Position numbers and translations under genes: made by a program. Below, in pieces: positions 56,147-64,000 of a stretch of DNA of 64,000 bases. This stretch comes from Streptomyces marianii (GTDB lineage: Bacteria; Actinomycetota; Actinomycetes; Streptomycetales; Streptomycetaceae), in assembly GCF_005795905.1 (NCBI RefSeq), contig NZ_VAWE01000001.1:372001-436000 (forward strand), given 5' to 3'. Numbering within the stretch: the first letter of the stretch is position 1; each line of letters starts with the position of its first letter. The notes under the pieces were generated by a model, which saw only the letters and a program-made list of their open reading frames with translations, was not told where the DNA came from and did not search any database.

Positions 56147-56575
56147 ATGGCGAGAAAGATGTCTCAGGACGAATGGCGGGCGTTCGTGTCCCAGGGCACG
56201 CGCACCGCGAAGCTGTCGACCGTCAGCGCGGACGGCGGCCCGCACATCGCACCGGTCTGGTTCCTCCTCGACGGTGACGACGTGGTCTTCAACACCGGGA
56301 AGGAGACGGTGAAGGGCCGGAACCTGACCCGCGACGGCAGGGTCGCCCTCTGTGTGGAGGACGACCGTCCGCCGTTCTCCTTCGTGGTCGTCCAGGGCCG
56401 TGCGGAACTGGGCGAGGACCCTGAGCAGTTGCGGCACTGGGCCACCCGGATCGCCGCACGCTACATGGGCGAGGAACGCGCCGAGGAGTACGGTGCGCGC
56501 AACGGGGTTCCCGGAGAACTGCTGGTCCGGGTACGTGTCGAGAAGGTCCGGGCCGTGGCGGACGTCGCCGGCTGA
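56147..56575 (+). CDS. PPOX-class, probably F420-dependent, oxidoreductase
   Basis: This 142-residue split-barrel flavin/deazaflavin enzyme reads TRTAKLSTVSADGGPHIAPV at the N-terminus, then WFLLDGDDVVFNTGKETVKG, NLTRDGRVALCVEDDRPPF and ARYMGEERAEEY. This is the F420-binding PPOX family typical of actinobacteria, which reduces biliverdin-like or other conjugated compounds. GAGGA lies nine bases before ATG 56147; ATG 56159 is possible. It sits between two conservon-type genes on the opposite strand. Confidence 0.88.
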   Translation: MARKMSQDEWRAFVSQGTRTAKLSTVSADGGPHIAPVWFLLDGDDVVFNTGKETVKGRNLTRDGRVALCVEDDRPPFSFVVVQGRAELGEDPEQLRHWATRIAARYMGEERAEEYGARNGVPGELLVRVRVEKVRAVADVAG

Positions 56576-56641
56576 CGACGTCTCACCCGACCGAGCCCGC
56601 CCACGGGCCCGCGGTCTCCACCGCCCGAACCCGCGCCTTCC

Positions 56642-57247
56642 TCACCCCACCGAGTCGAGCAGCCGGGCGGTGTGCATCCGCCCGGCGTACTCGACCAGCC
56701 GGACCAGCACCTCCTTCCCCGAATCACGGTCGCGCGCGTCGCACAGCACGACCGGCGTCCCCCGGTCGAGGTCCAGCGCGCGGGAGACCTCGTGCGCCCC
56801 GTAGGTCCGCGCGCCCGGGAAGCAGTTGACGGCGACGACGAACGGGATGCGCCGGTGCTCGAAGTAGTCGACGGCCGGGAAGCTGTCCTCGAGGCGACGG
56901 GTGTCCGCGAGGACCACCGCGCCGAGCGCGCCCTGCGAGAGCTCGTCCCACAGGAACCAGAAGCGGTCCTGACCGGGTGTGCCGAAGAGATAGAGGGACA
57001 GTCCCGAGCGGATCGTGATGCGCCCGAAGTCCATGGCGACGGTGGTGGTCGTCTTCTGGTCGACTCCGCCGGTGTCGTCGACGCTCTCGCCCGCCTCACT
57101 GAGCCGTTCCTCGGTGCGCAGTGGCCGGATTTCACTGACCGCTCCGACGAGGGTCGTCTTGCCGACGCCGAACCCGCCGGCGACCAGTATTTTCAGCGCG
57201 AGAGCGGCGGCGTCTCCGCCGATGCCGCCAGAGAGCTCGGGGGCCAT
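56642..57247 (-). CDS. cvnD: Conservon GTP/ATP-binding protein (CvnD-like)
   Basis: This 201-residue small GTPase-like protein has P-loop KILVAGGFGVGKTTLVGAVS (about 18-37), TTTTVAMDFGRI (switch I), FGTPGQDRFWFLWD (switch II) and VVAVNCFPGA in place of NKxD. This is the CvnD pattern. It probably works with roadblock protein partners such as the nearby CvnB-like protein in signalling that affects development or metabolism. It starts with ATG 57247. Confidence 0.9.
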   Translation of the reverse strand: MAPELSGGIGGDAAALALKILVAGGFGVGKTTLVGAVSEIRPLRTEERLSEAGESVDDTGGVDQKTTTTVAMDFGRITIRSGLSLYLFGTPGQDRFWFLWDELSQGALGAVVLADTRRLEDSFPAVDYFEHRRIPFVVAVNCFPGARTYGAHEVSRALDLDRGTPVVLCDARDRDSGKEVLVRLVEYAGRMHTARLLDSVG

Positions 57248-57635
57248 CGATCACTTCTCTCAGTGGGTGTGCGCCGACAAGTGGCAGGAGAAACCCCAGG
57301 CCACGGTCGTTCCGGCCGCCTCGGGGAAGGCCGGCCGGGAGGGCCGACGCCAGCACATCTGTTCTGCGAACGTGAGCAGTATGGCAATCGGAACCACAGG
57401 TGGGGCGCGTGGATCGCTTTTTGCGCGATGTGACCGCTCCAGACCGAGAAGGTGTCCGAATCCATGCGGATTTCGTGTGGCCGCGACAGTTCGACGGGTG
57501 GAGGCTGGTTGTACGGACGCTATGGCGACGACGTTCTCCGACGACGCCGGCGGCGGCGTTTGGCACCGCCCCGGCAGGGCACCCGGAACGTCCCGTCCGT
57601 CGCATGCCCTACTTCCCCACGGGAGGCGATTCGCC
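57248..57635. other. Divergent intergenic region, no gene
   Basis: This 388-bp region should contain promoters for the GTPase gene and the NADH dehydrogenase gene. GGGAGG at 57621-57626 is the ribosome site of the latter. No other feature is recognised. Confidence 0.45.
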
Positions 57636-59108
57636 GTGCAGGCCGACGACATCCGGGCCCCTCACGTGCAGGCCCCGCACACCACGCCCCGGCCGGGCCG
57701 GTCACGGCCACAGGCGGACGGCGTGACCAGGATCGTCATCGTCGGGGCCGGGTTCGCCGGCCACCGTACGGCCCGTGCTCTGTCCCGTTCCCTGGCCAGG
57801 GAACGGGTCGAGATCGTTCTGCTCAATCCCACCGACTACTTTCTGTATCTCCCCCTGCTGCCCCAGGTGGCCGCCGGGATCCTGGAGCCGCGGAGGGTCA
57901 CCGTCTCCCTCGTGCACACCCTCCCGCGGGTGCGGCTCGTGCTGGGCGAGGCGACGCGGGTCGACCTCGCCGGGCGCCGCCTGCACTACACGGACCCGGA
58001 GGGCTCGCCCGGGGAGCTCGCGTACGACCGGCTCGTGCTCGCCGTCGGCAGCGTCAACAAGCTGCTGCCCGTCCCCGGCGTGAGCGAGTACGCGCACGGC
58101 TTCCGCGGACTGCCCGAAGCGCTCTACCTCCGCGACCACGTCGTCCGGCAGGTCGAGATGGCGGGCGCGGCGCCGCACGCCGACGAGTGCGCGGCGCGCT
58201 GCACCTTCGTCGTGGTCGGCGCCGGATACACGGGCACCGAGGTGGCGGCGCAGGGCAAGATCTTCACGGACGAGCTGCACGCCCAGATGTCACGGCCGAA
58301 GGAACCGTTCGGCCCGGCCTGGCGCTCTCCGGACACCCGGCCGCGGTGGCTGCTCCTCGACATCGCGCCCCGGGTGCTCCCCGAACTCGACCGGCGGCTG
58401 TCCGAGACCGCGGACCGGGTGCTCCGCGCCCGGGGCGTGGAGGTGCGCACCGGTACCTCCATCAAGGAGGCGACGCCGGACGGGGTGCTGCTGGACGACG
58501 GCGAGTTCGTCCCGACCCGGACCCTGGTGTGGTGCGTCGGTGTGCGGCCCGATCCGCTCGTGGCCGACGTCGGGCTGCCCGTCGACCGCGGCAGGCTGCG
58601 GGTGACGGCCGAGCTGAACGTGCCCGGGCACCCCGACGTGTTCGCCTGCGGGGACGCCGCCGCCGTACCGGATCTGACCCGCCCGCTGCCGGGCGGCGAC
58701 GGCGCGGACGACGGGAACGGAACCGGCTACGAACTGACCCCGATGACCGCGCAGCACGCCACGCGGCAGGGCGATGTGGCGGCCGGCAACGTCGCGGCGT
58801 CGCTCGGATACGGCACCGCACGCGCCTACCGCCACCACGACCTGGGTTTCGCCGTCGACCTGGGCGGTGTCCAGGCGGCGGCGAACCCCCTCGGCGTCCC
58901 GCTGTCCGGACCGCTCGCGGGCGCGGTGACCCGCGGCTACCACCTGGCGGCGATGCCGGGCAACCGGGTACGGGTGGCCGCCGACTGGCTACTGGACGCC
59001 GCGCTGCCGCGCCAGGCGGTGCAGCTCGGCCTCGTCAGCTCCTGGTCGGTGCCGCTCGACACCTCGTCGCCCGAGCTGGCCCGGCTGCCCGGCCGGAACC
59101 GGAAGTGA
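57636..59108 (+). CDS. ndh: Type II NADH:quinone oxidoreductase (NDH-2)
   Basis: The GTG start at 57636 lies nine bases after GGGAGG and gives 490 residues. FAD is bound by RIVIVGAGFAGHRTARAL (near 32) and FACGDAAAVPD (near 335), and NADH by CTFVVVGAGYTGTEVAAQGK (near 190). LNPTDYFLYLPLLPQVAAGI and YELTPMTAQHATRQGDVAA are NDH-2 marks. The enzyme passes electrons from NADH to menaquinone without pumping protons. The last 50 residues contain the amphipathic membrane-binding part. It precedes the transketolase gene by 54 bp and may share its transcript. Confidence 0.9.
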   Translation: MQADDIRAPHVQAPHTTPRPGRSRPQADGVTRIVIVGAGFAGHRTARALSRSLARERVEIVLLNPTDYFLYLPLLPQVAAGILEPRRVTVSLVHTLPRVRLVLGEATRVDLAGRRLHYTDPEGSPGELAYDRLVLAVGSVNKLLPVPGVSEYAHGFRGLPEALYLRDHVVRQVEMAGAAPHADECAARCTFVVVGAGYTGTEVAAQGKIFTDELHAQMSRPKEPFGPAWRSPDTRPRWLLLDIAPRVLPELDRRLSETADRVLRARGVEVRTGTSIKEATPDGVLLDDGEFVPTRTLVWCVGVRPDPLVADVGLPVDRGRLRVTAELNVPGHPDVFACGDAAAVPDLTRPLPGGDGADDGNGTGYELTPMTAQHATRQGDVAAGNVAASLGYGTARAYRHHDLGFAVDLGGVQAAANPLGVPLSGPLAGAVTRGYHLAAMPGNRVRVAADWLLDAALPRQAVQLGLVSSWSVPLDTSSPELARLPGRNRK

Positions 59109-59162
59109 CGGCCTCACGACGGCACCCGAACCGGTCAACGGACCGCCTGTGAACGGAGTGAC

Positions 59163-61007
59163 ATGCGTAACGAAGAACTGACGGAACTGGCCCGGCAGTT
59201 GAGGGTGGATTCCGTACGGGCGGCCGATGCCGCGGGCTCGGGACATCCGACGTCCTCGATGTCGGCGGCGGATCTCGCCGCCGTGCTCCTCGCCCACCAT
59301 CTGCGCTACGACTTCGCCGCCCCGGAGAACCCGGCCAACGACCGGCTGGTCTTCTCCAAGGGCCACGCCTCGCCGCTGCTGTACTCGCTCTACAAGGCAG
59401 CGGGCGCGATCGACGACGAGGAACTGCTGACGTTCCGCAAGCGGGGCAGCCGTCTCGAGGGCCATCCGACGCCGCGGCTGCCCTGGGTGGACGTCGCAAC
59501 GGGCTCGCTCGGCCAAGGGCTGCCGGTCGGGGTGGGGATGGCCCTCGGCGGCAAGTACCTCGACCGCCTCCCGTACCGGGTCTGGGTGCTCTCCGGGGAC
59601 AGCGAGATGGCGGAGGGCTCCGTCTGGGAGGCCGTCGAACACGCCGCCTTCGAGAAACTGGCCAATCTGAAGCTGATCATCGACGTCAACCGGCTCGGGC
59701 AACGCGGGCCGACCCGCCATCAGCACGACCTCGACGCCTACGCGCGGCGGCTCAGGGCGTTCGGCTGGCACACCGTCGAGGTCGACGGCCATGACGTCGC
59801 TGCCGTCGACAAGGCCCTCACCGAGGCGGTCGAGGTGGACGAACGGCCGACGGCCGTCATCGCCGCCACCCGCAAGGGCCGCGGCGTCGCCGCCGTCGAG
59901 GACCGGGAGGGCAAGCACGGCAAGCCGCTTCCCGACGCGGAGGCGGCGATCGAGGAACTCGGCGGCCCGCGGTTCGTCACGGTCCGGGTCCAGCCGCCGC
60001 CCGCGGCGGGCGCCCGGCGCGACCGGGACCTGGGACCGCTGGAACTCCCCCGGTTCGAGACCGGCACGGAGGAAGCCACCCGTACCGCCTACGGGCGCGC
60101 CCTGGCGGCGCTGGGTTCTGCGCGCGGCGACGTCGTCGCGCTCGACGCCGAGGTCGGGGACTCCACGCGCACGGAGTACTTCGGGAAGGAACACCCCGAC
60201 CGGTACCTGGAGTTCTACATCGCCGAGCAGCAGCTCGTGGCCGGGGCGGTCGGCCTGCAGACGTGCGGCTGGGTGCCGTACGCCTCGACGTTCGCCGCGT
60301 TTCTGACCCGCGCCCACGACTTCGTCCGCATGGCCGCGGTGAGCCGTGCCGGCATCAATCTCGTCGGCTCGCACGCCGGCGTGTCGATCGGCGAGGACGG
60401 GCCCTCGCAGATGGGCCTCGAGGATCTGGCGATGCTCCGGTCCGTCCACGGGTCGACGGTGCTGTACCCGTGCGACGCCAACCAGACGGCGCGGCTGGTG
60501 GCGGCCATGGCGGATCTCGACGGGGTCCGCTACCTGCGCACCAGCCGAGGCGAGACGCCCGTCATCTACGGTCCCGACGAGGAGTTCCCGATCGGGGGCA
60601 GCAAGGTGCTGCGCGGCGGCGTGGGCGACAAGGCGACGATCGTCGCCGCGGGCGTGACGGTGCACGAGGCCCTGCGCGCGGCGGACGCGCTCGCGGCGGA
60701 CGGCATTCCGGTCCGGGTCGTCGACCTGTACTCGGTGAAACCCGTGGACGTGGACACGCTCAACGATGCCGCCGGCGCCACAGGCTGCGTCCTCACGGTG
60801 GAGGACCACCGGCCTGAGGGCGGGATCGGCGACGCGGTCGCGGAGGCGTTCTCGGACGGGCGTCCCGCGCCCAGGCTCGCCCGCCTCGCCGTACGCGACA
60901 TGCCCCTCTCCGCGACGCCGGAGGAGCAGCTGCACGCCGCCGGGATCGACGCGGAGTCCATCGCGGCGGCCGTGAAGCTGCTCGTGGAGAGGATCGTCGC
61001 CCACTGA
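59163..61007 (+). CDS. tkt: Transketolase
   Basis: At 614 residues this is the shorter transketolase type (as in animals and archaea) rather than the 660-700 residue TktA. It has GSGHPTSSMSAADLAAVLLA, FSKGHASPLLYSLYKAAGAI, the thiamine-diphosphate loop SGDSEMAEGSVWEA...LIIDVN (GDS instead of GDG), the pyrimidine-binding YLEFYIAEQQLVAGAVGLQ with its Glu near residue 350, and a C-terminal transketolase domain (VVDLYSVKPVDVDTL). It transfers two-carbon units in the pentose phosphate pathway. The ATG at 59163 follows GAACGGAG. Confidence 0.93.
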   Translation: MRNEELTELARQLRVDSVRAADAAGSGHPTSSMSAADLAAVLLAHHLRYDFAAPENPANDRLVFSKGHASPLLYSLYKAAGAIDDEELLTFRKRGSRLEGHPTPRLPWVDVATGSLGQGLPVGVGMALGGKYLDRLPYRVWVLSGDSEMAEGSVWEAVEHAAFEKLANLKLIIDVNRLGQRGPTRHQHDLDAYARRLRAFGWHTVEVDGHDVAAVDKALTEAVEVDERPTAVIAATRKGRGVAAVEDREGKHGKPLPDAEAAIEELGGPRFVTVRVQPPPAAGARRDRDLGPLELPRFETGTEEATRTAYGRALAALGSARGDVVALDAEVGDSTRTEYFGKEHPDRYLEFYIAEQQLVAGAVGLQTCGWVPYASTFAAFLTRAHDFVRMAAVSRAGINLVGSHAGVSIGEDGPSQMGLEDLAMLRSVHGSTVLYPCDANQTARLVAAMADLDGVRYLRTSRGETPVIYGPDEEFPIGGSKVLRGGVGDKATIVAAGVTVHEALRAADALAADGIPVRVVDLYSVKPVDVDTLNDAAGATGCVLTVEDHRPEGGIGDAVAEAFSDGRPAPRLARLAVRDMPLSATPEEQLHAAGIDAESIAAAVKLLVERIVAH

Positions 61008-61250
61008 GATGGGCCGGAGCGCTGCGACGCGGCAGTTCACTGGGCCCGGCGCGCCGCCGGCCGGACGGACTGCGCCGCGACGGGTCCGTCGGGGGAGCGC
61101 CCGCGTGTCCGCGACCCCGGGGGGCCGACGGGCGGCACCGCCACGGCAACGGCCGTGCGCCGGCGGCCGGTACACCGGCTCCTGCGGCGAGTCCACGTCC
61201 GGGCGCGTCCACCGTCGGCACTCGTCGCGCGGCCACCGCGAGGAGTTGTC

Positions 61251-62186
61251 GTGAACCGGGAGCACGGCGAGCGCGGGCACCGCTCGGACCGCAGGACCCG
61301 GCTGACCGTTCTCGTCGCGCTCGCCGCGAACCTCCTCATCGCGGCGGCCAAGACCGTCGGCGGTCTCCTGGCGTCGTCGCCCGCGCTGCTGTCGGAAGCG
61401 GCGCACTCGGTGGCCGACAGCCTCAACGAGATCTTCCTCCTCGCCGCCCTGCGCCGCAGCCGCCGGCCGGCCGACCGCCGGCACCCGTTCGGCTACGGCA
61501 AGGAGCGCTGGTTCTGGTCCCTGCTCGCGGCCGTCGGCATCTTCGTCATGGGCGGCTGTTTCTCGTTCTTCCAGACGTTCGAGGCACTGCGCGAGGGCGA
61601 CCGGCCGGTGTCGGCCGGACACTACGCGGCAGGGCTCGCCGTGCTCGGCGTCGCGCTGCTCGCCGAGGGGACATCGCTCGTCCGCGCGCTCTACCAGTAC
61701 CGCAGGGAGGGGGACGAGGCCCGGGACCCCGCGCACCGCACCGTGATCGCGGAGGACAGCGCCGCCGTGGTCGGGGTGCTGTTCGCCATGGCCGGCATGG
61801 GACTGCACCTGATCACCGGCAGGGTCGCGTGGGAGGCGGCGGCGTCCCTCGCGATCGGCCTGCTGCTGGTGTACGTCGCGTACCGGCTGGGGCGCGAGGC
61901 GCGGGACTTCCTCATCGGTGTCGCCGTCGACCCCGGCATGCGCCGCGCCGTCCGCGCCATGCTGGACGAGCAGCCGGAGATCGACAACGTGGCGGCCCTG
62001 CTGACGATGCGTCTGGGGGTCGACTCCGTGCTCCTCGCCGCCAGGGTCGATCTGGCGCCGGGGCTGGACAGCGAGGAGGTCGAACTCGTGAGCGAGAGGA
62101 TCAAGGCGGCGGTCCTGGACCGCTGGCCGGAGGCGGACCAGGTCTTCCTCGACATCACGGAGGCGCCTCCGCACCCCGGCCGCTGA
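61251..62186 (+). CDS. Cation diffusion facilitator (CDF) transporter
   Basis: This 311-residue protein starts at GTG 61251 after GAGGAG. It has six helices; the first two hold the metal site region ALLSEAAHSVADSLNEIFLL (H/D pattern), and the motif RHPFGYGKERWFWSLLAA follows. A further site in helix 5 reads EDSAAVVGVLFAMAG. A cytoplasmic C-terminal domain of about 95 residues follows. CDF proteins exchange Zn2+, Mn2+ or Fe2+ for protons. This subgroup, with DRRHPFGYGKE, is close to FieF/MMT1-like members; metal choice is not predictable. It is 243 bp after tkt. Confidence 0.88.
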   Translation: MNREHGERGHRSDRRTRLTVLVALAANLLIAAAKTVGGLLASSPALLSEAAHSVADSLNEIFLLAALRRSRRPADRRHPFGYGKERWFWSLLAAVGIFVMGGCFSFFQTFEALREGDRPVSAGHYAAGLAVLGVALLAEGTSLVRALYQYRREGDEARDPAHRTVIAEDSAAVVGVLFAMAGMGLHLITGRVAWEAAASLAIGLLLVYVAYRLGREARDFLIGVAVDPGMRRAVRAMLDEQPEIDNVAALLTMRLGVDSVLLAARVDLAPGLDSEEVELVSERIKAAVLDRWPEADQVFLDITEAPPHPGR

Positions 62187-62362
62187 ACCGGCGGGCGGCG
62201 CTCGCCGCGCGTGGTGGAAGCACGGTCGGGAGCCGCTGGTCCGGCGGCGGAACCCGGCGGCGATGCCGGGCAGGCGGACCCCGCCGGGCGAGCAGTGGGC
62301 CGGTCGCCCCGGACGCAAGCAGGGCGAGGGCCGAACGGAGGCAGGGCGCGGGCCGGACTCGA

Positions 62363-62385
62363 TTGTCATACCCCTTCGCTACGGT
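62363..62385 (+). promoter_or_regulatory. PafBC-type (RecA-NDp-like) promoter candidate
   Basis: TTGTCATAC, eight bases, then TACGGT (62380-62385) fits the spacing of the mycobacterial DNA-damage promoter TTGTCRGTG-N8-TANNNT, with the last three bases of the upstream box different. The -10 ends six bases before ATG 62392, so the transcript is probably leaderless. Confidence 0.45.
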
Positions 62386-62391
62386 GCGGGC

Positions 62392-63090
62392 ATGGTGAAC
62401 TTCGTATTGGTGGCGGGCGCTTGGCTCGGTGCGTGGGCGTGGGACGACGTCGTACCGGAGCTGCGTGCGGGCGGTCACGGCGTACGTCCGGTGACGTTGT
62501 CCGGCCTCGCGGAGAAGAGCGGTGTGCCGGCGGGCCAGCAGACCCACGTCCAGGACATCGTCGACGCGATCGAGCGGCACGACCTGCGGGATGTCGTGCT
62601 CGTCGGACACAGCTACTCGGGGATACCCGTCGGTCAGGCCGCCGAGCGGATCGGCGACCGGCTGCGGCGCGTGGTCTTCGTCGACTCGAACGTCCCGGTG
62701 GACGGCGAGTCGTTCGTGTCCTCATGGCCCGACGGCCGGGCGACGGTCGAGGCCTCGATAGCCGCGACCGGTGGCTTCTGGGCACCGCTGACCGCGGCCG
62801 ACTGCACCGGGCAGGGGCTCGGTGACGAGCAGGCGGGGCGGCTCGTCGCAGGCGCGACTCCGCATCCCGGCGCGACGCTGACCGAACCGGCGGTGCTCGG
62901 GCGGGCGCTCGGCGAGCTGCCGGCGACGTACGTCAAGTGCCTGCTCGACGGGGAGGAACCGGGCCCCGATGTGGCCGAACTGCTGCGCGGCGAGCACTGG
63001 CGGCTGGTCGAGCTGGACACCGGGCACTGGCCGATGTTCTCCCGACCGCGCGAGCTGGCCCAGGTGCTCCTCGACGCAGCGGGCACATAG
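62392..63090 (+). CDS. Alpha/beta hydrolase (esterase/salicylate-esterase-like)
   Basis: This 232-residue alpha/beta hydrolase begins FVLVAGAWLGAWAWDDVVPE, has nucleophile elbow VGHSYSG (Ser near residue 70), an Asp region CLLDGEEPGPD and the late His in DTGHWPMFSRPREL. The layout matches the short plant-type methyl-esterase/hydroxynitrile-lyase group of bacterial hydrolases. ATG 62392 is favoured over upstream frame extension because a -10 box lies six bases before it. The substrate is unknown. Confidence 0.87.
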   Translation: MVNFVLVAGAWLGAWAWDDVVPELRAGGHGVRPVTLSGLAEKSGVPAGQQTHVQDIVDAIERHDLRDVVLVGHSYSGIPVGQAAERIGDRLRRVVFVDSNVPVDGESFVSSWPDGRATVEASIAATGGFWAPLTAADCTGQGLGDEQAGRLVAGATPHPGATLTEPAVLGRALGELPATYVKCLLDGEEPGPDVAELLRGEHWRLVELDTGHWPMFSRPRELAQVLLDAAGT

Positions 63091-63254
63091 GACCCACGGC
63101 CGGGCGTCCAGGGTCCGACGAACCGCGCTCCCGCGTCGGAATCGGCGCGGGTGGCCCGCGCGGGCACGGCCTCGGGTCCCGGGACGGGCCGGGCGGGGGG
63201 TCCTGCGTGCCCTCCGGCGCGGGTCGTCCGCACCCGGACGGTCCGCGGGCCCGT

Positions 63255-64000
63255 TCAGGCTGTCCAGTGTGCGGGACGGTGGAGTCCGGACGGCAGCCGC
63301 GTCGCCGCGTCTCCCCTCGCCTGCTGGAGCTGCGGCTGGGTGAGGAAGATGCTGCCGGTGAGGTCGGCACCCGAGAGGTCGGTGTCCCTGAGGTCGGCGC
63401 CGAGGAGATCGGCCAGACGCAGATCGGCTCCGCCGAGGTCGGCGGCGATCAGGCAGGCGCCGCGCAGATCCGCGCCGTGGAGGTCGGCGCCCGCGAGCCC
63501 GGCCCCCAGGAGGTCAGCGCCCCTGCGGTTCTTCCCCCGGCCCGGCTCGGCCCCGGCCCTCGCCAGCGCGCTCGCCCCGAGCAGCAGTTCGCCCGTACGG
63601 CCGCGCAGCGCGGCGACGTCGGTGCCGAGCAGTTCCTCGGCGTCCCACAGTGTCACCGCCTCGATCTCATCGCGGAGGGCACGTGCGGCCGGGTGCACCG
63701 GACGGGCGGCCGGCAGCGCCAGAGCAGCGGTCAGGTACCACAGCAGTTCGTGCAGTTGGCGCATCACGGGGAAGACGTCGAACATCTGCCGGGCGCTGCC
63801 CGGGGCCGATCGCCAGCTCCGTCCCTCGAACGTCACCTGGGAGACCTTCTGGCCCGCGCCGAAGCAGTCGTACACGGTGCAGCCGGGGAATCCGCTGTCC
63901 CGGAGCCGGGTGTGGATGCCGCAGCGGAAATCGTCGCGAAGGTTGCCGCAGGGCCGGCCCGCGGGTTTGTCGACGGCGAAGTCGGCCGAGGCGGAGAAGG
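63255..64000 (-). CDS. Pentapeptide-repeat protein (5' end cut by window edge)
   Basis: The reverse frame is open from the right edge to the TGA at 63255, so the N-terminus is missing. The visible part starts FSASADFAVDKPAGRPCGNL, then CGIHTRLRDSGFPGCTVYDC, a helical middle, and then about 16 A(D/N)LxX pentapeptide units (residues about 155-225: GADLLGAGLAGADLHGADLR and following) forming a quadrilateral beta-helix. This matches a conserved Streptomyces family that joins a Cys-containing N-terminal domain to pentapeptide repeats. Function is unknown. Confidence 0.85.
   Translation of the reverse strand, partial: FSASADFAVDKPAGRPCGNLRDDFRCGIHTRLRDSGFPGCTVYDCFGAGQKVSQVTFEGRSWRSAPGSARQMFDVFPVMRQLHELLWYLTAALALPAARPVHPAARALRDEIEAVTLWDAEELLGTDVAALRGRTGELLLGASALARAGAEPGRGKNRRGADLLGAGLAGADLHGADLRGACLIAADLGGADLRLADLLGADLRDTDLSGADLTGSIFLTQPQLQQARGDAATRLPSGLHRPAHWTA

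Noticed and set aside
58989..62369. An open reverse frame of about 1100 codons opposite ndh, tkt and the CDF gene
   Set aside because: The forward genes carry clear catalytic motifs; the reverse translation has none.

Overview
The window is very GC-rich actinobacterial chromosome, almost certainly Streptomyces. The grounds are strong G/C bias at third codon positions, frequent GTG and TTG starts, ATGA/GTGA start-stop overlaps, -10 boxes of the TANNNT type and typical Streptomyces families (RheA/Hsp18, conservon proteins, RCC1 repeat proteins, SrsA-like type III polyketide synthase, class F sortase). No rRNA, tRNA or CRISPR array was found. Both ends cut through genes: a TetR regulator on the left and a pentapeptide-repeat protein on the right.

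Layout. 0-12 kb: TetR regulator and divergent AGPS-like flavoenzyme, zinc-ribbon protein, secreted RCC1 protein, metallothionein-like protein, DHFR-family enzyme, two abutting gene remnants, a DUF3040 protein, a translationally coupled YheO-like regulator and PLP aminotransferase, an EamA transporter and an alpha/beta hydrolase. 12-16 kb: the divergent hsp18-rheA heat-shock pair with two tandem RheA-type operators, then a Ser/Thr kinase and a DUF2071 protein. 16.3-20 kb: a small biosynthetic cluster (UbiA prenyltransferase, type III PKS, ICMT-like methyltransferase, FAD hydroxylase), predicted to make a prenylated and methylated phenolic or quinone lipid, as in the agq and srs systems. 20-22.4 kb: a two-domain universal stress protein and mobile-element debris, including an integrase broken by a stop codon. 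22.4-27.2 kb: an FtsX/ATPase ABC exporter divergent from its likely two-component system, with palindromes between them. 27.2-39.3 kb: a truncated Tn3-type transposase, a family-5 uracil-DNA glycosylase, a sigma-like/ricin-lectin membrane protein, a secreted peptidase-like hydrolase, an APH-family kinase, a repeat-rich region with two inverted MITE-like elements (one carrying an expanded 34-bp minisatellite), a lamin-tail protein, a GCS2-like ligase and a class F sortase.

39.4-47.2 kb: a seven-gene, tightly coupled operon for a form II CO dehydrogenase/xanthine dehydrogenase-type molybdenum hydroxylase (small, large and FAD subunits, CoxD ATPase, CoxE VWA protein, XdhC chaperone, CoxG anchor). 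A perfect inverted repeat overlaps its probable promoter. 47.2-64 kb: a methyltransferase divergent from an XRE-cupin regulator with a self-operator, a LeuE exporter, a DUF2993 lipid-binding protein, an ATP-dependent DNA ligase, a PI-PLC, two separated conservon proteins (CvnB- and CvnD-like) flanking an F420/PPOX enzyme, NDH-2, transketolase, a cation-diffusion transporter, an alpha/beta hydrolase and the partial pentapeptide protein.

Two patterns recur. At least six genes have a -10-like hexamer ending exactly six bases before the start codon, predicting leaderless mRNAs. Short tandem repeats (8-34 bp) occupy many intergenic regions. The best candidates for new biology are the prenylated phenolic lipid cluster, the MITE pair with its internal minisatellite, and the operator of the molybdenum hydroxylase operon. 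All family calls come from reading the sequence; no database search was run.
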